Assembly: GCA_015179125.1 (NCBI GenBank)
Contig: WHVA01000309.1
Span: 62,001-126,000 of the forward strand
Length of the DNA stretch: 64,000 bases
Source: Gautieria morchelliformis
Lineage: Eukaryota > Basidiomycota > Agaricomycetes > Gomphales > Gomphaceae
Direction: 5' to 3'
The notes below the pieces were generated by a model. That model had not been told where the DNA came from. It did not search any database and was given only the letters and a program-made list of their open reading frames with translations. The stretch's first letter is position 1; the number at the start of each line of letters is the position of its first letter. Positions 35,521-47,120 of the stretch are shown one piece after another. The position numbers and the translations under genes were made by a program.

Positions 35521-36781
35521 ACAGGGCATTGAAGCAGAAGCTGGGGTCACTTCACAGCCAAAGGCAGAGAAGCCCAGAGAAGCCCAGAGACACACAAAGA
35601 CACCCAGAGCCCAGCCAAAGCAATGGTAAGCCCACCAGTACACCCAGAACACAGGAAGACACCAGTGGGGAGTGCGGTGCTGCAGCATCGCTCTCTTTAT
35701 ACTGAGCGAAGGGTCGTGCACGGACCACCCTCGCGTATGGTCGCGACGAACACGAACCGGTCACGTGACCTGGGATGCTGCTGCACAGCGTCAATGGTCT
35801 GGCCTGGGCCAGGGGCCTAGGGCTCGCGGCTGCGCCGCTCGCTCCGCTGACCTAATTTTTACGTAATATTATTTGTAACATTATTTGTCAGCGGGCCCAC
35901 AACCACCCACCCCCCACGTTTAACTCTTAGATGTACAGGAGCTTAGTAAGCAGGTAGAACCTTCTGTCTATTAATGGAATGGGGGAAGAAGCTTGTGGAA
36001 GATGGAAGAAAGGGTTGGAAGAAACTGGCTGTTTCCAGGGGACTCTACCATGCTTCCTACCAATCAGAGCTTGATTTGTCAGGAATGACTCACTGAAAAG
36101 GGTCATGTGCCATAGCACAGCTTGGCTGAGTCATGTGCTCCTGACTCACCAAGTTGTGCCTGGATTGGTTGAGTCATTGAGGCTGTATCTCCAGATAACC
36201 ATGTATTTGGCACTCAGAAGCTGAGTAAGCAGTTCTGAGCCAATTAGGGCTCTGTAGCCATGATTACTAAGAGCACTGCTTAGCACAGCTGGGCATAGCC
36301 TGGTACAGCCCAGTTGTCATGACTGACCATGATCCCCATTGTTTGGTGAAGCCAAACAGGCTGCACAGTTGCTATGGCTGCATATAGCAACTGTTTGGGA
36401 CTCAGCTGGAAATACTGAGTGAGCCATCCTGCCGGACTTGTGGCAAGTGCTTGGGTGACCATAAGTCCGAAAATGCGGCCACCACCGAGGTGCCCGGCGG
36501 AGTTTGAAATAGAGCGCCGAGAACAGAGTTGTGGGTGCTAGAGGATCCACAACTCTGTAATGACAGAAAAATGGTAGTTTGAGCCATGGAGACTTTGGAA
36601 AAATAAGGAAAAATATGAGTTAACTAGAGGAATGTTTGAAAAGCCTTTCCCCAGTTATATTAACAGCATACAGATACTGTTAATTCCTCAAATGTGTTTT
36701 TACATGTTGTCAAGACAAAAAGAAAAGACTAGGGCTGGTTGAGCAGCCTTCCTTGGCTGGTTGAACAGCCGTTCCCCTACA

Positions 36782-37920
36782 GTTATCCCCCCTTCAAACA
36801 TTTCAAGTCTGCCCTACATGTTTTTGGAGGCAGGGACACGAGTGTACGGAGAGGAGCGCTGGAGTGGTCGGATAAGTGAGAATCTGGAGCTTGTTGTAGA
36901 ACAGGGATAGGGTGTATGTAGGTGGTGCACATGGAGATCATCCGGTGGAGGTGGAGGGTTGGGCTGGAGTCTGTAAGGGCAACCCACATGCATTTCAGGG
37001 ATCACACAATCACATGAGCTGACAGAGGGGGAATCCAAAGGATATACATAAATAGGCATAATACACAATAAAAGGGATTCTCACCTGACAGAGGGGAAAT
37101 CTAGAGAGAAAAGTATAAGGATCCCTACTGCCAGTCACAAAAAAAAATACAAGGCAATGGTATTGAGGAAGGCTTGCCCTTGTTGAAGTCAAATGGAGTT
37201 CCTGGCTTGATCCTTATGACTGGGCCTCAATTCTGGTCTCCCAACAGCTTCTAACTTCCAAGCCCCTCAGAATCCTCACTGTGCACTTCTTCTCTTCTCA
37301 GTGATGTCAGGGGGACCGACTCCTGATGGTATTTATGGCCTCAGCTTCAATCCCGACCTGAGGTCTGGAACTGACCCAAGCACCTTCTGAGGGCCAAGCT
37401 GAGTTCTTGAACCTTCAGCTTCAGCAACCATCCCACAGTGGTGCCAAGGTTGTGGGTTGAGTCATGTGTGTTAGGTGAGTGCCGTGGAGGTTACAGACTT
37501 GCGTCAGGAGTGGAGGGGGTGTCCCTGACTTTGATCAGGGGCATGAAGTCAATAGGTAGTGTGCTGGTAGTGAAGATCATTAGCTTTTCCTCTTTGCATC
37601 CTTGTCTACCAGGTGAGTTGTATGTCATGTAGATAGCTCTTAATAATACTTATTTAGATTGTCCTCTACCAGACCACATGATTTCTGCTGTCTAGGGAGA
37701 GTTGCCCTTACAGGTGAGATGTCTGTTAGCCTGTTGTCTCACTTTGCCAAAATAGTGTTTCTATCACATTGGCCTTCATCTGGCTAGTCCACACTCTATA
37801 TTCTGAATACACTGGGACCATCCATCTCAGAAATTCTCTAATAGTGGCTGTCAGGTCATTGCATACTTTGGAAATGTAAGAATTACATGCTGGAAACACT
37901 ACAAGGAACTAGTTACAATT
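36782..37920. other. Remnant internal region next to LTR-B; no clear gene
   Basis: This lies just inside the start of LTR-B. A purine-rich tract borders the LTR, then the minus strand shows only short, proline-rich open pieces (36783-37192) that might be the tail of a gypsy polyprotein or untranslated sequence. Between about 37200 and 37900 I recognise nothing. The border with the Plavaka remnant on the right is not defined. Confidence 0.35.
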
Positions 37921-38528
37921 TCAAAAATGTAAGAACATATCACTATCAATTAGGTCATTCAGATAGAACCTAGGTCTCATATCAAATATAGGAACCATAT
38001 GGCAAGCTCTGACAATATATTTAAGCAAGGCAAACCCATAGTCTTTCTCCTCATAAATATGGCAATTCTTCCAGAGGGTATGTGGTGTCCCTTTGCTAGG
38101 TTTTAACCGTCGAATCACTGCAATATCTTGGGGTCCAGTGTTTAGATGGCACCTGAATATAAAGTGCAACTGTCCAAAGCTAACTGGATCAGTGTTGATG
38201 ATAATATAATCATAGTGAGGCTTGTTATGGAAGGATGGGTTACAGCATGCAATGTCTTGAAGAATAGACCAGTCCTCTAGAGATTGATAGGAAATGTAAA
38301 TGCATTTGTAAGGAGTTATCTAGCTTTGCAATTAGTTCCTATTTAAGATAAACCAGTTATATCATACCTTCATTGGCATACTATCTAGATTGTGTTCTGG
38401 GAAGATATGCCGAAGAAAACCAAGCAGGTTCTTGTGAAAGTTTTGAAAAACCATGTTGCCTTTGTTAATTTCCTCGAGTTTTGTATGCTTTTCAGGAGAC
38501 CCAAGCTTCCAATGTCCTTGAGGTTGAG
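37921..38528 (-). pseudogene. Plavaka-type transposase copy 3, C-terminal part (right of the LINE in gene order)
   Basis: The minus strand carries LKDIGSLGLLKSIQNSRKL immediately after the LINE insertion (about 38460-38520), then a C-terminal piece with KYIVRACHMVPIFDMRPRFY and NDLIDSDMFLHF (37921-38050), the usual ending of Plavaka transposases before the final acidic-aromatic tail. It continues the gene that breaks off at 44933, on the other side of the LINE; the 13-bp duplication around the LINE shows the two parts were once adjacent. Confidence 0.6.
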
Positions 38529-38541
38529 CAGCTTGGGTATT
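38529..38541. repeat. Target duplication of the LINE (left copy)
   Basis: CAGCTTGGGTATT at 38529-38541 is repeated exactly at 44921-44933. The two copies bracket the LINE and fix its ends. Confidence 0.85.
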
Positions 38542-38909
38542 TTCCTTTTTTTTATATCCAATTTTCATCTTCTGGGGCTGAACCCTATGTAAGACATGTC
38601 ATACAAAGCGCTGTTCTCAAATTTTTGATCTTCTTGTCCTGTCCTTCTCAGCCTCTACATGCGCTCTTTGGGCTAAGCCCAGAGCGATCCCGTGCCTGTG
38701 TGGGCGAGGTTGTGTTCACTGTGCATTCCGCAAGATGGCGGTGCGTTGCTGTGTGGCGCTGCATCCATGTCTCTTCTCGGTGTCTCTCTTTCCTCACCTA
38801 TGAACTTCCCTGCGCTCCCCCTTTTTCGCTCTCATCATACCTCTTCCGGCACTCCCATCCTTCCCTTCCCTGCTTCCAAGCTCCGATCTGCTCTCTGTTT
38901 CTGCTTCGT

Positions 38910-41885
38910 TCATTGCCCTTCCTTCTCTGGAAGCTCGAGGTTCCCGTATGTCCCTGCAAATATGTTTGTGTCATGTATGTACTGGAACAGGGCTGATATC
39001 GCTTTGGGCCTTACCAATAGCACCCTAACCGTCCTGGCTCCCCTCCATAGTTCGGCCTCCAGCCGCTCTCTCTGCTTCTTGTAGCCCAAACACCTGAACA
39101 AGTAATGGTGTACCATTTCATCTGACAAGTGATTCTCACCGTGGCCCTGTGTATAACCTTTGCAACCAACAATTGAAAAGGCAGAAGGCTCACATGCACG
39201 TCGAGCGTATCAGTTGCTATGGACTTCAGGGCTCCTGTGATGGTGAGCATTGTGTGTCGCTGTACCCTTGCTAGTTTGTTTATGTACCCTTGCAATGTTT
39301 AGTTCCTGGAATGAGGAATATATTAGCGGCGTATAGCATCTTTGGGATCGCAACAGCTATGTAGTATCTTCTCATATGCTTAGTTGTGACCCCCTTTGAC
39401 GTTCTCACCAGTTGCCTGTACTTTCCCATCCACTTGTTGCCTTTTTGTAGGGCGTAATTAGCGTGCTCTTTGAATCAAAGTTCTTGATCGATGATGACTC
39501 CTAGGAATTTGTGCGTGGTGGTCGAGTTGATCATATGCTGTCCTATTGTGATGCTTGGCCATGTTGCCGGCCTTGTCCTCTTAGACCTGGTGGGGTCGGT
39601 TTTGCATCTCCTAGTGAATCCAATCAGTCCAAACTTGTCTAACGCGAAGGTGCAGTCATGATTCTTAGCCCATTCAAGTCCACCGCCAGCTCTGGTCATC
39701 ATGTCAGATAACTTTCCAAAAGCAGCCCCAAGGTCTTTGCCTTCTGCCAGTAGGGTAGTGTCGTCCACGAACCCTATAGCTCCCTCGCCTCTACTCTCGT
39801 TTGTGAGCTCCAGCAGGTGGACGCTGTAGAACAGGTAGGCTACCGCTGAGAGCGGGAAGCCTTGGTCCATGCCCTTCCCCACTTGCATTGCCTCTGTATT
39901 GAAATCATCGAAGCTGATAGTGGTGCGCCGTCCTTCGACTTTGGTTCGTATCCAGTCTGCGTACTCCCTAGGTATGCTCCTGCATCTCATGTTATGTATC
40001 AATCTATCTAAGATCACACTGGGGAATGCTCCCTTTATGTCCAGGAAGAGTGCCCCCAGTACCTTTCCCTTGCGCTGTGCATCTTTGGCCGCTTTGACCA
40101 CATAGTGTATTGCATCGGTGGTGGTTCGACCCGGTTGGCATCCATAATGATGATTAGGCAGGAGCTGATGTTTCTCTGCCATCTTCACAATGTCTTCGGC
40201 TACACAAGCTGACAGTATTTTTCCTAGTGTGTCTAGAAGCGCGATCGGCCTGTAGGACCCTGGGGCCGTGTAGTCAGACCTTCCAGGTTTTCTCAGGACC
40301 TTTGTTATAGAGTCCTTCCACTGCGCTGGGTACACATGGAGCATGAAAGATGCATGGAAACGTGGGCCTATGTAGGATAGGAGTACATCAGCACATTTTT
40401 CCAGACCATATTTGGGATACTATTCGCCCCCGGGGCTTTAAATGAGTTTAGCCTGCCTATGGCTCATCTGATTTGCTCATCTGTGATCGGCTGAAAATTG
40501 AACGCTGGGTCCGGGTAGTGGTAACCATTCGGCGCGCTGTCGCCTCTGTCCCCTGGTTCTGGAAATAAGGTGTCATAGAGCATCTTGGATTTGTCTTCGT
40601 TAGTTTCTGCTCTTTGCACACTTCCATCCACCCATTTTGTGATGAGCGTGGGGACTCTAGTGCGGGCTCCATCTGTTTGGTCTGCTGATGAATATTTATG
40701 TGCTGTCCATACGATCTTGTGATCCACCCCCTCTAGGAAATTCTTCCAATCTTCCTGTTTGGATTTCTCAATGGCATTGGCGTATGCATTCCATTGACTT
40801 CTGTGCTCCTTGTGCGTGGGATCGTCTGGCCTGTCCCGTCTCTTGTATGCTTTTCTAGTGAGCTGGGGGGTTTCTGTTATCATCTGTTTCAGCTCTAGGG
40901 ACCACCATCTTTTCATGTAAGGGGATGGCTTAGTCTTTGGCACCATCTCCTCTGTTACAGCAACTATCACTCTGGTAAGGACCTGTATGGCGTCGCCAAA
41001 CTCCTGGGCGGTCCCTGGCTCAGTTCGCCAGCCTGACTGCTTTAGCTCGCTGTCTAGCTTGCTGCAGTAGTCGCTCCAGTCGACCTGTCTGAAATTAGGC
41101 CTGGGAGTGTCGGGCACTTCCGCTGTTGTAAGTTCTAGCGTAGTGTCGATTAGGTAGCAATCAGTTTTCGCAGGGTGATCCTCCGGCACCGTGACGCAGC
41201 TGACAAGACAATCCAGAGCCGTCTCCAATATAAACACGTTGTCCACCCTGGTGTGGTTCCCCGCTGCCATCGCTTGTAGTGTTGGTATCGCCTTGGGTAA
41301 TGCCATGTGTAGATCCCTTTCGATGGTGGCGTCGATGAGAATCTGCGCAGCATCTAAGTTGTTGCGAAAAAATAGGTGGGTATTACTGAGGTCATCCCAC
41401 TGTGGGTGGTGCCCATGAAAGTCCCCGAGCCAGATCATGTGGGTTTCTTCGTCTTGTGTGTTTGAGCTGCAGCTGCGTTCCTGTAGATGGGCTTTCGTAG
41501 TGGTAATGGCATCAGAATGGGTACAATCACAATATAAGTTATATATCAGCATGTTACCGGCGTTGGTCTTTATGTTCAGCGCGGTGACGTCTGGGGTTCC
41601 CACATCGATGGGGGGCCAGGAGTCGGTGGCAATACATTTATTGACTAATATCATGGACCTGGTCCTCTTTTCCTTGTCGATGTAGTGTGTCTTGGGGTAT
41701 ATGGCATGCCACTGGGGACCCGCGTGTGTGTTGCCCAGAAAATCTATATATGGCTTCTGTATGGCGATGACATCGTACCGTTCTGGTGATGTTCTACTTA
41801 ATAAATCTAGGTTGGCAGTTAGTGATTTATTTACATTTTGTTGTCTGATTCTCAAAGGGTGCATCTGCTCACCGTCTTGACTCAT
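38910..41885 (-). pseudogene. LINE ORF2: apurinic-type endonuclease and reverse transcriptase, decayed
   Basis: ATG at 41885. The N-terminal endonuclease (41885 to about 41150) has IRQQNVNKS, the catalytic-region MIWLGDFHGHHPQWDD and a late SCVTVPEDHPAKTDC segment. The linker leads into the reverse transcriptase (39475-40344), with YRPIALLDTLGKILS, GCQPGRTTTDAIHYV, ALFLDIKGAFPSV and the catalytic FVDD (39760-39771). Downstream are LLPFQLLVAKVIHRA (about 39140-39190) and a terminal HHYLFRC...RGARTVRVLLVRP segment (to 38910). The RNase H domain normally found between these last two parts is missing; they join abruptly near 39130, so an internal deletion is likely. Stops and frame changes lie near 40460, 40350 and 39475. 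The protein would nick the target and copy the LINE RNA in place. Confidence 0.8.
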
Positions 41886-42267
41886 GCTGTCTCATTGACA
41901 CCGTTCCCTCTCCTTTGCTGATCCCTGTCATGTCCTTCCTGTGGGTAGAAGTGTCCATCGAGGGTACCTTGGTGTCTGGGCCCGCTGCCCCATCCCGAGT
42001 CTTGGCTCCTTGGCCGTGGTGCTGAGCCTCATTGCTCCTGTTCCTCATATCTTCTCCTTCTCTCCGGATTCCACCCATCCGCGTCCCATGTGTGACCGGT
42101 CATGCCACGCTGTTGGACCTGTCGTCTGTTCTGCTGTCACTTACTTCAATGGTAAGGGTCGCCTAGGGTGACCGCTTCTGCTGGTGCTCCAGTCTGCTCC
42201 CGCTTCCATGGGTTTTCATCCGGGAAGTACTTGTAAGTGTTCTCCAGATCCGCCTTCTCTATTTTCT

Positions 42268-44896
42268 TTCACGCCGACACGAACCTGGGGCACAATCTGT
42301 CCCAGGAGGCGTGCCCGTAGACCTCACAGTTGACGCATTTGAATTTGTCAGGATCCCTCTCTTCACATTCCACAGTGCGGTGCTCTTTTGCGCAAGTACC
42401 GCAGGTTGTCACCCCGTCACATGCTGCCGCCATGTGTCTGGCGTTCTGCTTCTGGCATTTTAAGCAGCGACGCGGTTCTCTCTTCATTCGTCTTGCCCAG
42501 GTCCTTTTTCCTGCAATGATTAAGCCATTTCTGATGCTTAGGTTGGCAGATTCGACCGTTGTAAACTTCGCTATAATGTGGGCTGACTTCTGTGCCGCAA
42601 CGCATCTGTGGATGGGTGTGATCCATCGGGTCGAGAGTAGTGTCATGTCATGACGCGTTTATTTCCCATACTCAGATGCTCAGTTATCCTCTTTTCTCAC
42701 TCCACCTTCGTGTTCATTCCGACCGCCCTTGCCGTGTTCGACAACCAATCCTCGCTGTTCGTGCCATCTACCATGGCCACGCCGTCGGAGCACGATTGAC
42801 GTCCCTGAACTAACTTAGCAGTCATCGCTGGGCCTATCACCTCCTCTGCTCAACCCTCTTTCGATGGTGTTCCTATGATCGGACTGTCATGACTTGTGTA
42901 TTTCCTGGACCTTGTTATCCCCATTTCCCCTTTCGCCACTCCTCTCCCGTGTTCGCTCGGCTTTGCCCTCCACTTCAACCACTTCTCCCCTATGTCATTG
43001 CCATTTGCCATTCCTCGCATTTCTCCGAACCGCTATTCGCTGCTCACGCATTTCGCCAGCAGGCATGCCATCAAAAAACAATCAATACCATTTACCCGGC
43101 AAGATGGTTCATCACTAACCCCATCACCTTCTTAATCCAACCCCTTTGGGTGTTCATATGGCCAAAGTGTGTTTGCAGGACGTCCCTTCCGTAGGTCATG
43201 CGGGATCAACCCAGTAGACGAAGAGTCCGTGCAGGGTAGCATGTATGCGGGTCCCAAGACATGGTTTTGTACATGAATGCCTTCGCCACCTTTACTCTCT
43301 GTCATTTCATGTTCGCGCCCTTCCCTCACTCTATTGTATGTTTATTCCATCTACTTAGTATCATGACTGCGCACCCCTATCCAACCCTGACTCGCAACGG
43401 CCTCTTTCCTATTCACTGATGCTGTACGAGCATTCGATATAAGTAGTTTACATTCGCATGTATATTCTCCAGTTCAATTATGATACATTGTCCATCTTGT
43501 GCAAACTTAACCTTGCTGTGATCATCGTCTCGAGCCTTCTCTTGGAGATTTCTATCTTTGGCCAGCAGAGGACATAGGCATCACTGGTGAGTTCTCATAC
43601 TTCATCTTCACTACCTTAGCCTTCGAACTATTCTCTGTGCTGTTGCCAAAGGGCTCTGAAGGAGCACCTTTGCTGGCGAAGGGATTGTCGAAACTTAGAC
43701 AGCCCTTCCATGAGACCTTGCACGTTACATCGTCAAGCACCACGGGCCATTTCGCTACGACTGTAGATAGGGTGAGCCCCATTTGGGCAACCCTCTTACC
43801 TTGCGAACATTCATTGGTTCACCTATTTGCCGAACGGCATACTTATTCGCACAAGTTATTTGGGGATTCGCTGTGTTAACTAATACACGATATTAACGCA
43901 TAAAAACCAATCTTGACATGTCCCTTCTGGGATCCCTGAGTTTCTTTCTATCTTCCGATGCTCCCCTAGCACGTCTGGAGAGTAGGTGACGGGGGACATA
44001 TTCCACAATGACTGATGTCGTTCTGTCTTTTATGATCGCTGTGGTGCTGAACTTTTCTGTGAAATGCTCCCTGTGTTCTAGTACCCATTGCGCCGCTTCC
44101 ACTATTAGGTTCAATACCACCCCCCCGTTTGCGAGCTTCTTCGCCCCGATAAACTTGTCCTCTCCATTTTCCCTTCCGTTCTCCTCCATCTGACTGACCA
44201 CCTCGTTGGCCTTGGCTACCAGTTCCTCTTCTGTGAGCCTCTCTAGAGCGTTTGACTCTGCGGGTGGGTCCTTGTCGATGAGTATTTGGCATCCCCTTGC
44301 CCTTGCCCTTGCCATATTATTAGGATGTTACAGTGGCACGTTACCTTTTAGAGCCGCAGCATACGTTATCCCCGTGTTTTCCCCTGTCTCTCCTCCTGTA
44401 AAGCCTCCTTGCACACTCGACTCTTCTGCAACCCTCTTTACCACCTCGGCCATCAGCCTAACCTCTTCGGTCGCGTCCCTGGCAGTGTCTGCAGTGTCGC
44501 TCAACATTTGGGTGATGAGATCCGCCTTGTCCAGCAGCGGCTTCGACCTTTTCTCTGTGTATTGCAGGACAGCAGCTCCAGTGTTTTGTGCCACGTCATC
44601 CATCATCAATATGGCTACGGCTCTGGCACCTTCCTGCATTGTTTTTTGGGTCGCGCGGTGTGCCAGGATAATATGGTGTAGCTGAGGCACTCGGTGGTGA
44701 TGGGGTCCTCCTTGGCTTGGTACCCCTGCTTATCTAGAAAGTTCCTCGCTTGCTCTCTCATCCTTATCGCGTTGGCCAGGTCTGCTATCAGTTCTGATCT
44801 TATTTTGTTGACGGTCTGCTGACTACTCGCTCTGGTTCTGGCCTGTGGCCCTTGTGACGTGGCATGCCTCGGTGGGACGGCGCTGGTGGGCATCAT
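42268..44896 (-). pseudogene. LINE ORF1: nucleic-acid-binding protein with zinc knuckles, split by a solo LTR
   Basis: ATG at 44896, only 24 bases from the element's 5-prime end. The N-terminal part is Gln/Arg/Ala-rich, followed by an alpha-helical region (44328-44690), a basic-acidic region (43919-44315) and, beyond the LTR, three CCHC/CCHC-like knuckles at 42290-42466: CLKCQKQNARHMAAAC, then CGTCAKEHRTVEC, then CVNCEVYGHASWDRLC. This layout is typical of Tad1/I-like ORF1 proteins, which coat the LINE RNA. Frame slips occur near 44690 and 44330, and the ORF is interrupted at 42646-43918 by LTR-A. Remnants of its C terminus, including YKYFPDENPWKRE, continue to about 42190. Confidence 0.75.
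42646..43918 (+). mobile_element. Solo LTR, family LTR-A, long form (copy 5)
   Basis: A 1273-bp unit from TGTCATGACGCG to CCAATCTTGACA. It has an extra 5-prime subunit of about 240 bp (42646-42884) ahead of a second TGTCATGAC at 42885. The flanks are TGTCA (42641-42645) and TGTCC (43919-43923), four of five bases alike. It lies in ORF1 of the LINE. Confidence 0.75.
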
Positions 44897-47120
44897 CCCA
44901 TTTTTGTTTTGTTTGGGTGTCAGCTTGGGTATTGCAGAGCCTTCTTCTCTTCTTCAGCTTCAGCATTCCTACCTTTGAGTTCCTTCTCATATGCATCAAT
45001 AGTCATTCGAATGTGTGCAATCGCCTCTTGATTTTCATCAATCCTTGTCATCTAGTAAAATATCTATGTCAATTTTATAATATGAGAGCAGTGTTATTCT
45101 ATCAAAAAGACTTACTTGCTCGTCAACATTCTTATAGTTAGTTAAATGGTATGCCTGCTTGACCTCCTGTTGGAAACCTTCCCCAACCCGGGTATTGTAG
45201 TTGATTGTTGAACCTTTATGGATGATATCTTATGTAAGATATACCAGTGCATGTTGCTTAGGGAAATTGAAATTTTTCCCATAAAGTTCTTTTACTATAA
45301 TATTTGAAATCAGGATTCAGAGTAATAAGTATTATATGAGAAATGATACTTTGCAGTAGTCTTCATATTCTTGGAGGTATTCTTGCAACTTATTAAGCTG
45401 AAGCTCTGATATCATATGCAAACCTGCAATTAGCTGAATGCATGCATATGCTCGTAGGCAGTGAATGAGAGGTGAATTAGCTGGAAGCAGTTGAACAATG
45501 CATGGAAGCATGCACTAATTCAAATGATAATATCGTAAGCTATCCCCTCTAGAAATATCAAGCCTCACTTTTAAAGCATCAAAATAGCTCTGACCATCAG
45601 AGAACTCCATTGTTGTTATTGCCTGAAAGTGATTCAGATTAGGCCATAAAGGTACCATGTTCATACTAATGCAATGAATTAGTAAACTTATAAGTTTCTC
45701 ATTTTAATTATGATATACTTCTGTGAGTATTTGCCCTTCTTTGCTAAATATCCCAAGACCTCAATTGTAAGTGGGAAGAGATGTTTCCCAAAATTGCCAG
45801 AATCATCATTATGTAGAAGATCATATGAGTATGCAATATATGGATCAGAGTTAGCTATGAACCAAAATGTGTGTTAAGTACATTGCATATTAGTATAGTT
45901 ATCAAAATATAAAATAAGAATCCTTTATAAGAACTTTATGTAGTCCATTTTTCTTCAGGATATCCTCTGATGCTGCTTTAGTGTGGGCATTTATAGCTTG
46001 CTTGTAAACACTTTGCATGGTTTTTGTAGTCCGAAGGGTGAATGACTTGGTCACTAAATGGAGCTGGTGTTTGCCCACATTCTATAAGTATATGCTGCCT
46101 CTTCCATGTCAAGAGATTGGATGGCAATGCCTGGAAAGAAAACACCATGTATCTCATCACCACATTTGACTGCTTCACCTTCCTGTGAGATATGTTCAAG
46201 AGACCTGAGCATCCTTCGAAGGATCTTATGATAAATATCCTGTTTGAAGCGGCCAAATGCTACCTTCTCCTTTTGTGTACGGTAATCAGGATCACCTGGA
46301 TCTACAATCTATATAATATAAAGTGTTATAGTATCTTAGGTAACAATCAAATAATACACACCCTTGGCATATAACCAATAAGTACAGCTCCTCCATTTCC
46401 AGACCCATTTCGGATTGCTCTAGGAAGGAACCCAGGTCGAAGCAAGATTGGATGCATTCTAACTGTGCTTGAAACTTTGCCCTTATCTAGACACAGATGA
46501 AGTGGGAGGAAACAATGTGGAAGATCAGGATAGTATGGGAGTTACTCCTTCCATATACTTTAATAATAAATTCCAGTATATCAGATAGACCAAGACATAC
46601 TTTGATATCCCACCAAGTTTGTCCAGTATTTATTTCATCAAAATCTGAGTGATCCTTCCATTTGCATGCAAAAACTTCCTTACTGGATAGAGGATGAGTG
46701 ATGAGGATAGAGAGGGATCTGTTACAAGATCACGGATCCACTTCCATGGATCTCGAAACTGAAAATCAAAGGTGTATTCAAGACCCTCATATGTTGCAGT
46801 AATGCTATCTTTCTGGAACTTTGAAAAAGGCATTCATATCTAGTATCCAATATCACAGGGATAACACCTACTGGAACAACATACTTCCTTGCGGAGCCCA
46901 TAGTATTGTGAAAGTCATTGATATCTTGAAAGTTAAGTCTGCTATGACCAGGGTCAGTCCAGTTATGCTTGAGTCCCATAATAATAAGTCTCTTAATAGA
47001 ATCTGTATGCATAGCAGACTGTATGGCTATTTCTGCAAACTGAAAATCTGCTTGGGTGCGAAATGGTGCCCAAGGTTTAGCAGTATAGCACTGCTGAGGG
47101 CTATCCTGATCCTGCTCCGA

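Larger units (their letters stand above)
33194..35931 (-). mobile_element. Non-autonomous Helitron with a duplicated 3-prime end
   Basis: On the minus strand it begins TCTAAGAGTTAAACG at 35931, right after host A, and ends CTAG at 33194. The start differs from that of the autonomous Helitron by one base in its first thirty or so. A second 3-prime terminus (CTAG plus hairpin) lies inside at 33953. No Rep or helicase is present. The body holds two promoter-like TATAAAACCCAGTCATG segments (33773 and 34425), a 17-bp minisatellite (34780-35025) and a diverged tandem array (35090-35520). Both Helitrons share a start region with an inverted repeat CCGCTGAC...GTCAGCGG and a GC-rich GCGGCTGCGCCGC palindrome. 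Confidence 0.8.
26500..36781 (-). mobile_element. Gypsy-type LTR (LTR-B), interrupted by two Helitrons
   Basis: On the minus strand an LTR begins TGTAGGGGAACGG at 36781 and appears to end GGGTTCCAAAACA at 26500. Its own sequence is 35932-36781 plus 26500-27184, about 1.5 kb; the rest is inserted Helitron DNA. A purine-rich tract (about 36786-36795) lies just outside its start, as expected for a 3-prime LTR. TATAAAA occurs on the minus strand at 27172-27178. The insertion point lies between A and T, as Helitrons prefer. No second LTR or clear coding interior remains, so the element is a broken fossil. The right end is fairly secure; the left end is inferred from the break in LTR-A. Confidence 0.5.
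38542..44920 (-). mobile_element. LINE of Tad1/I-like type, near full length, with a solo LTR inside
   Basis: A non-LTR retrotransposon on the minus strand, bracketed by a perfect 13-bp target duplication (38529-38541 and 44921-44933). Its 3-prime end next to the left copy is A-rich (TATAAAAAAAAGGA on the minus strand), as expected for target-primed insertion. Excluding the LTR-A copy at 42646-43918 it is about 5.1 kb. ORF1 starts only 24 bases from the 5-prime end, so the element is complete or almost so at that end. It encodes ORF1 (zinc knuckles) and ORF2 (endonuclease and reverse transcriptase). It sits within Plavaka transposase copy 3. Confidence 0.85.
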
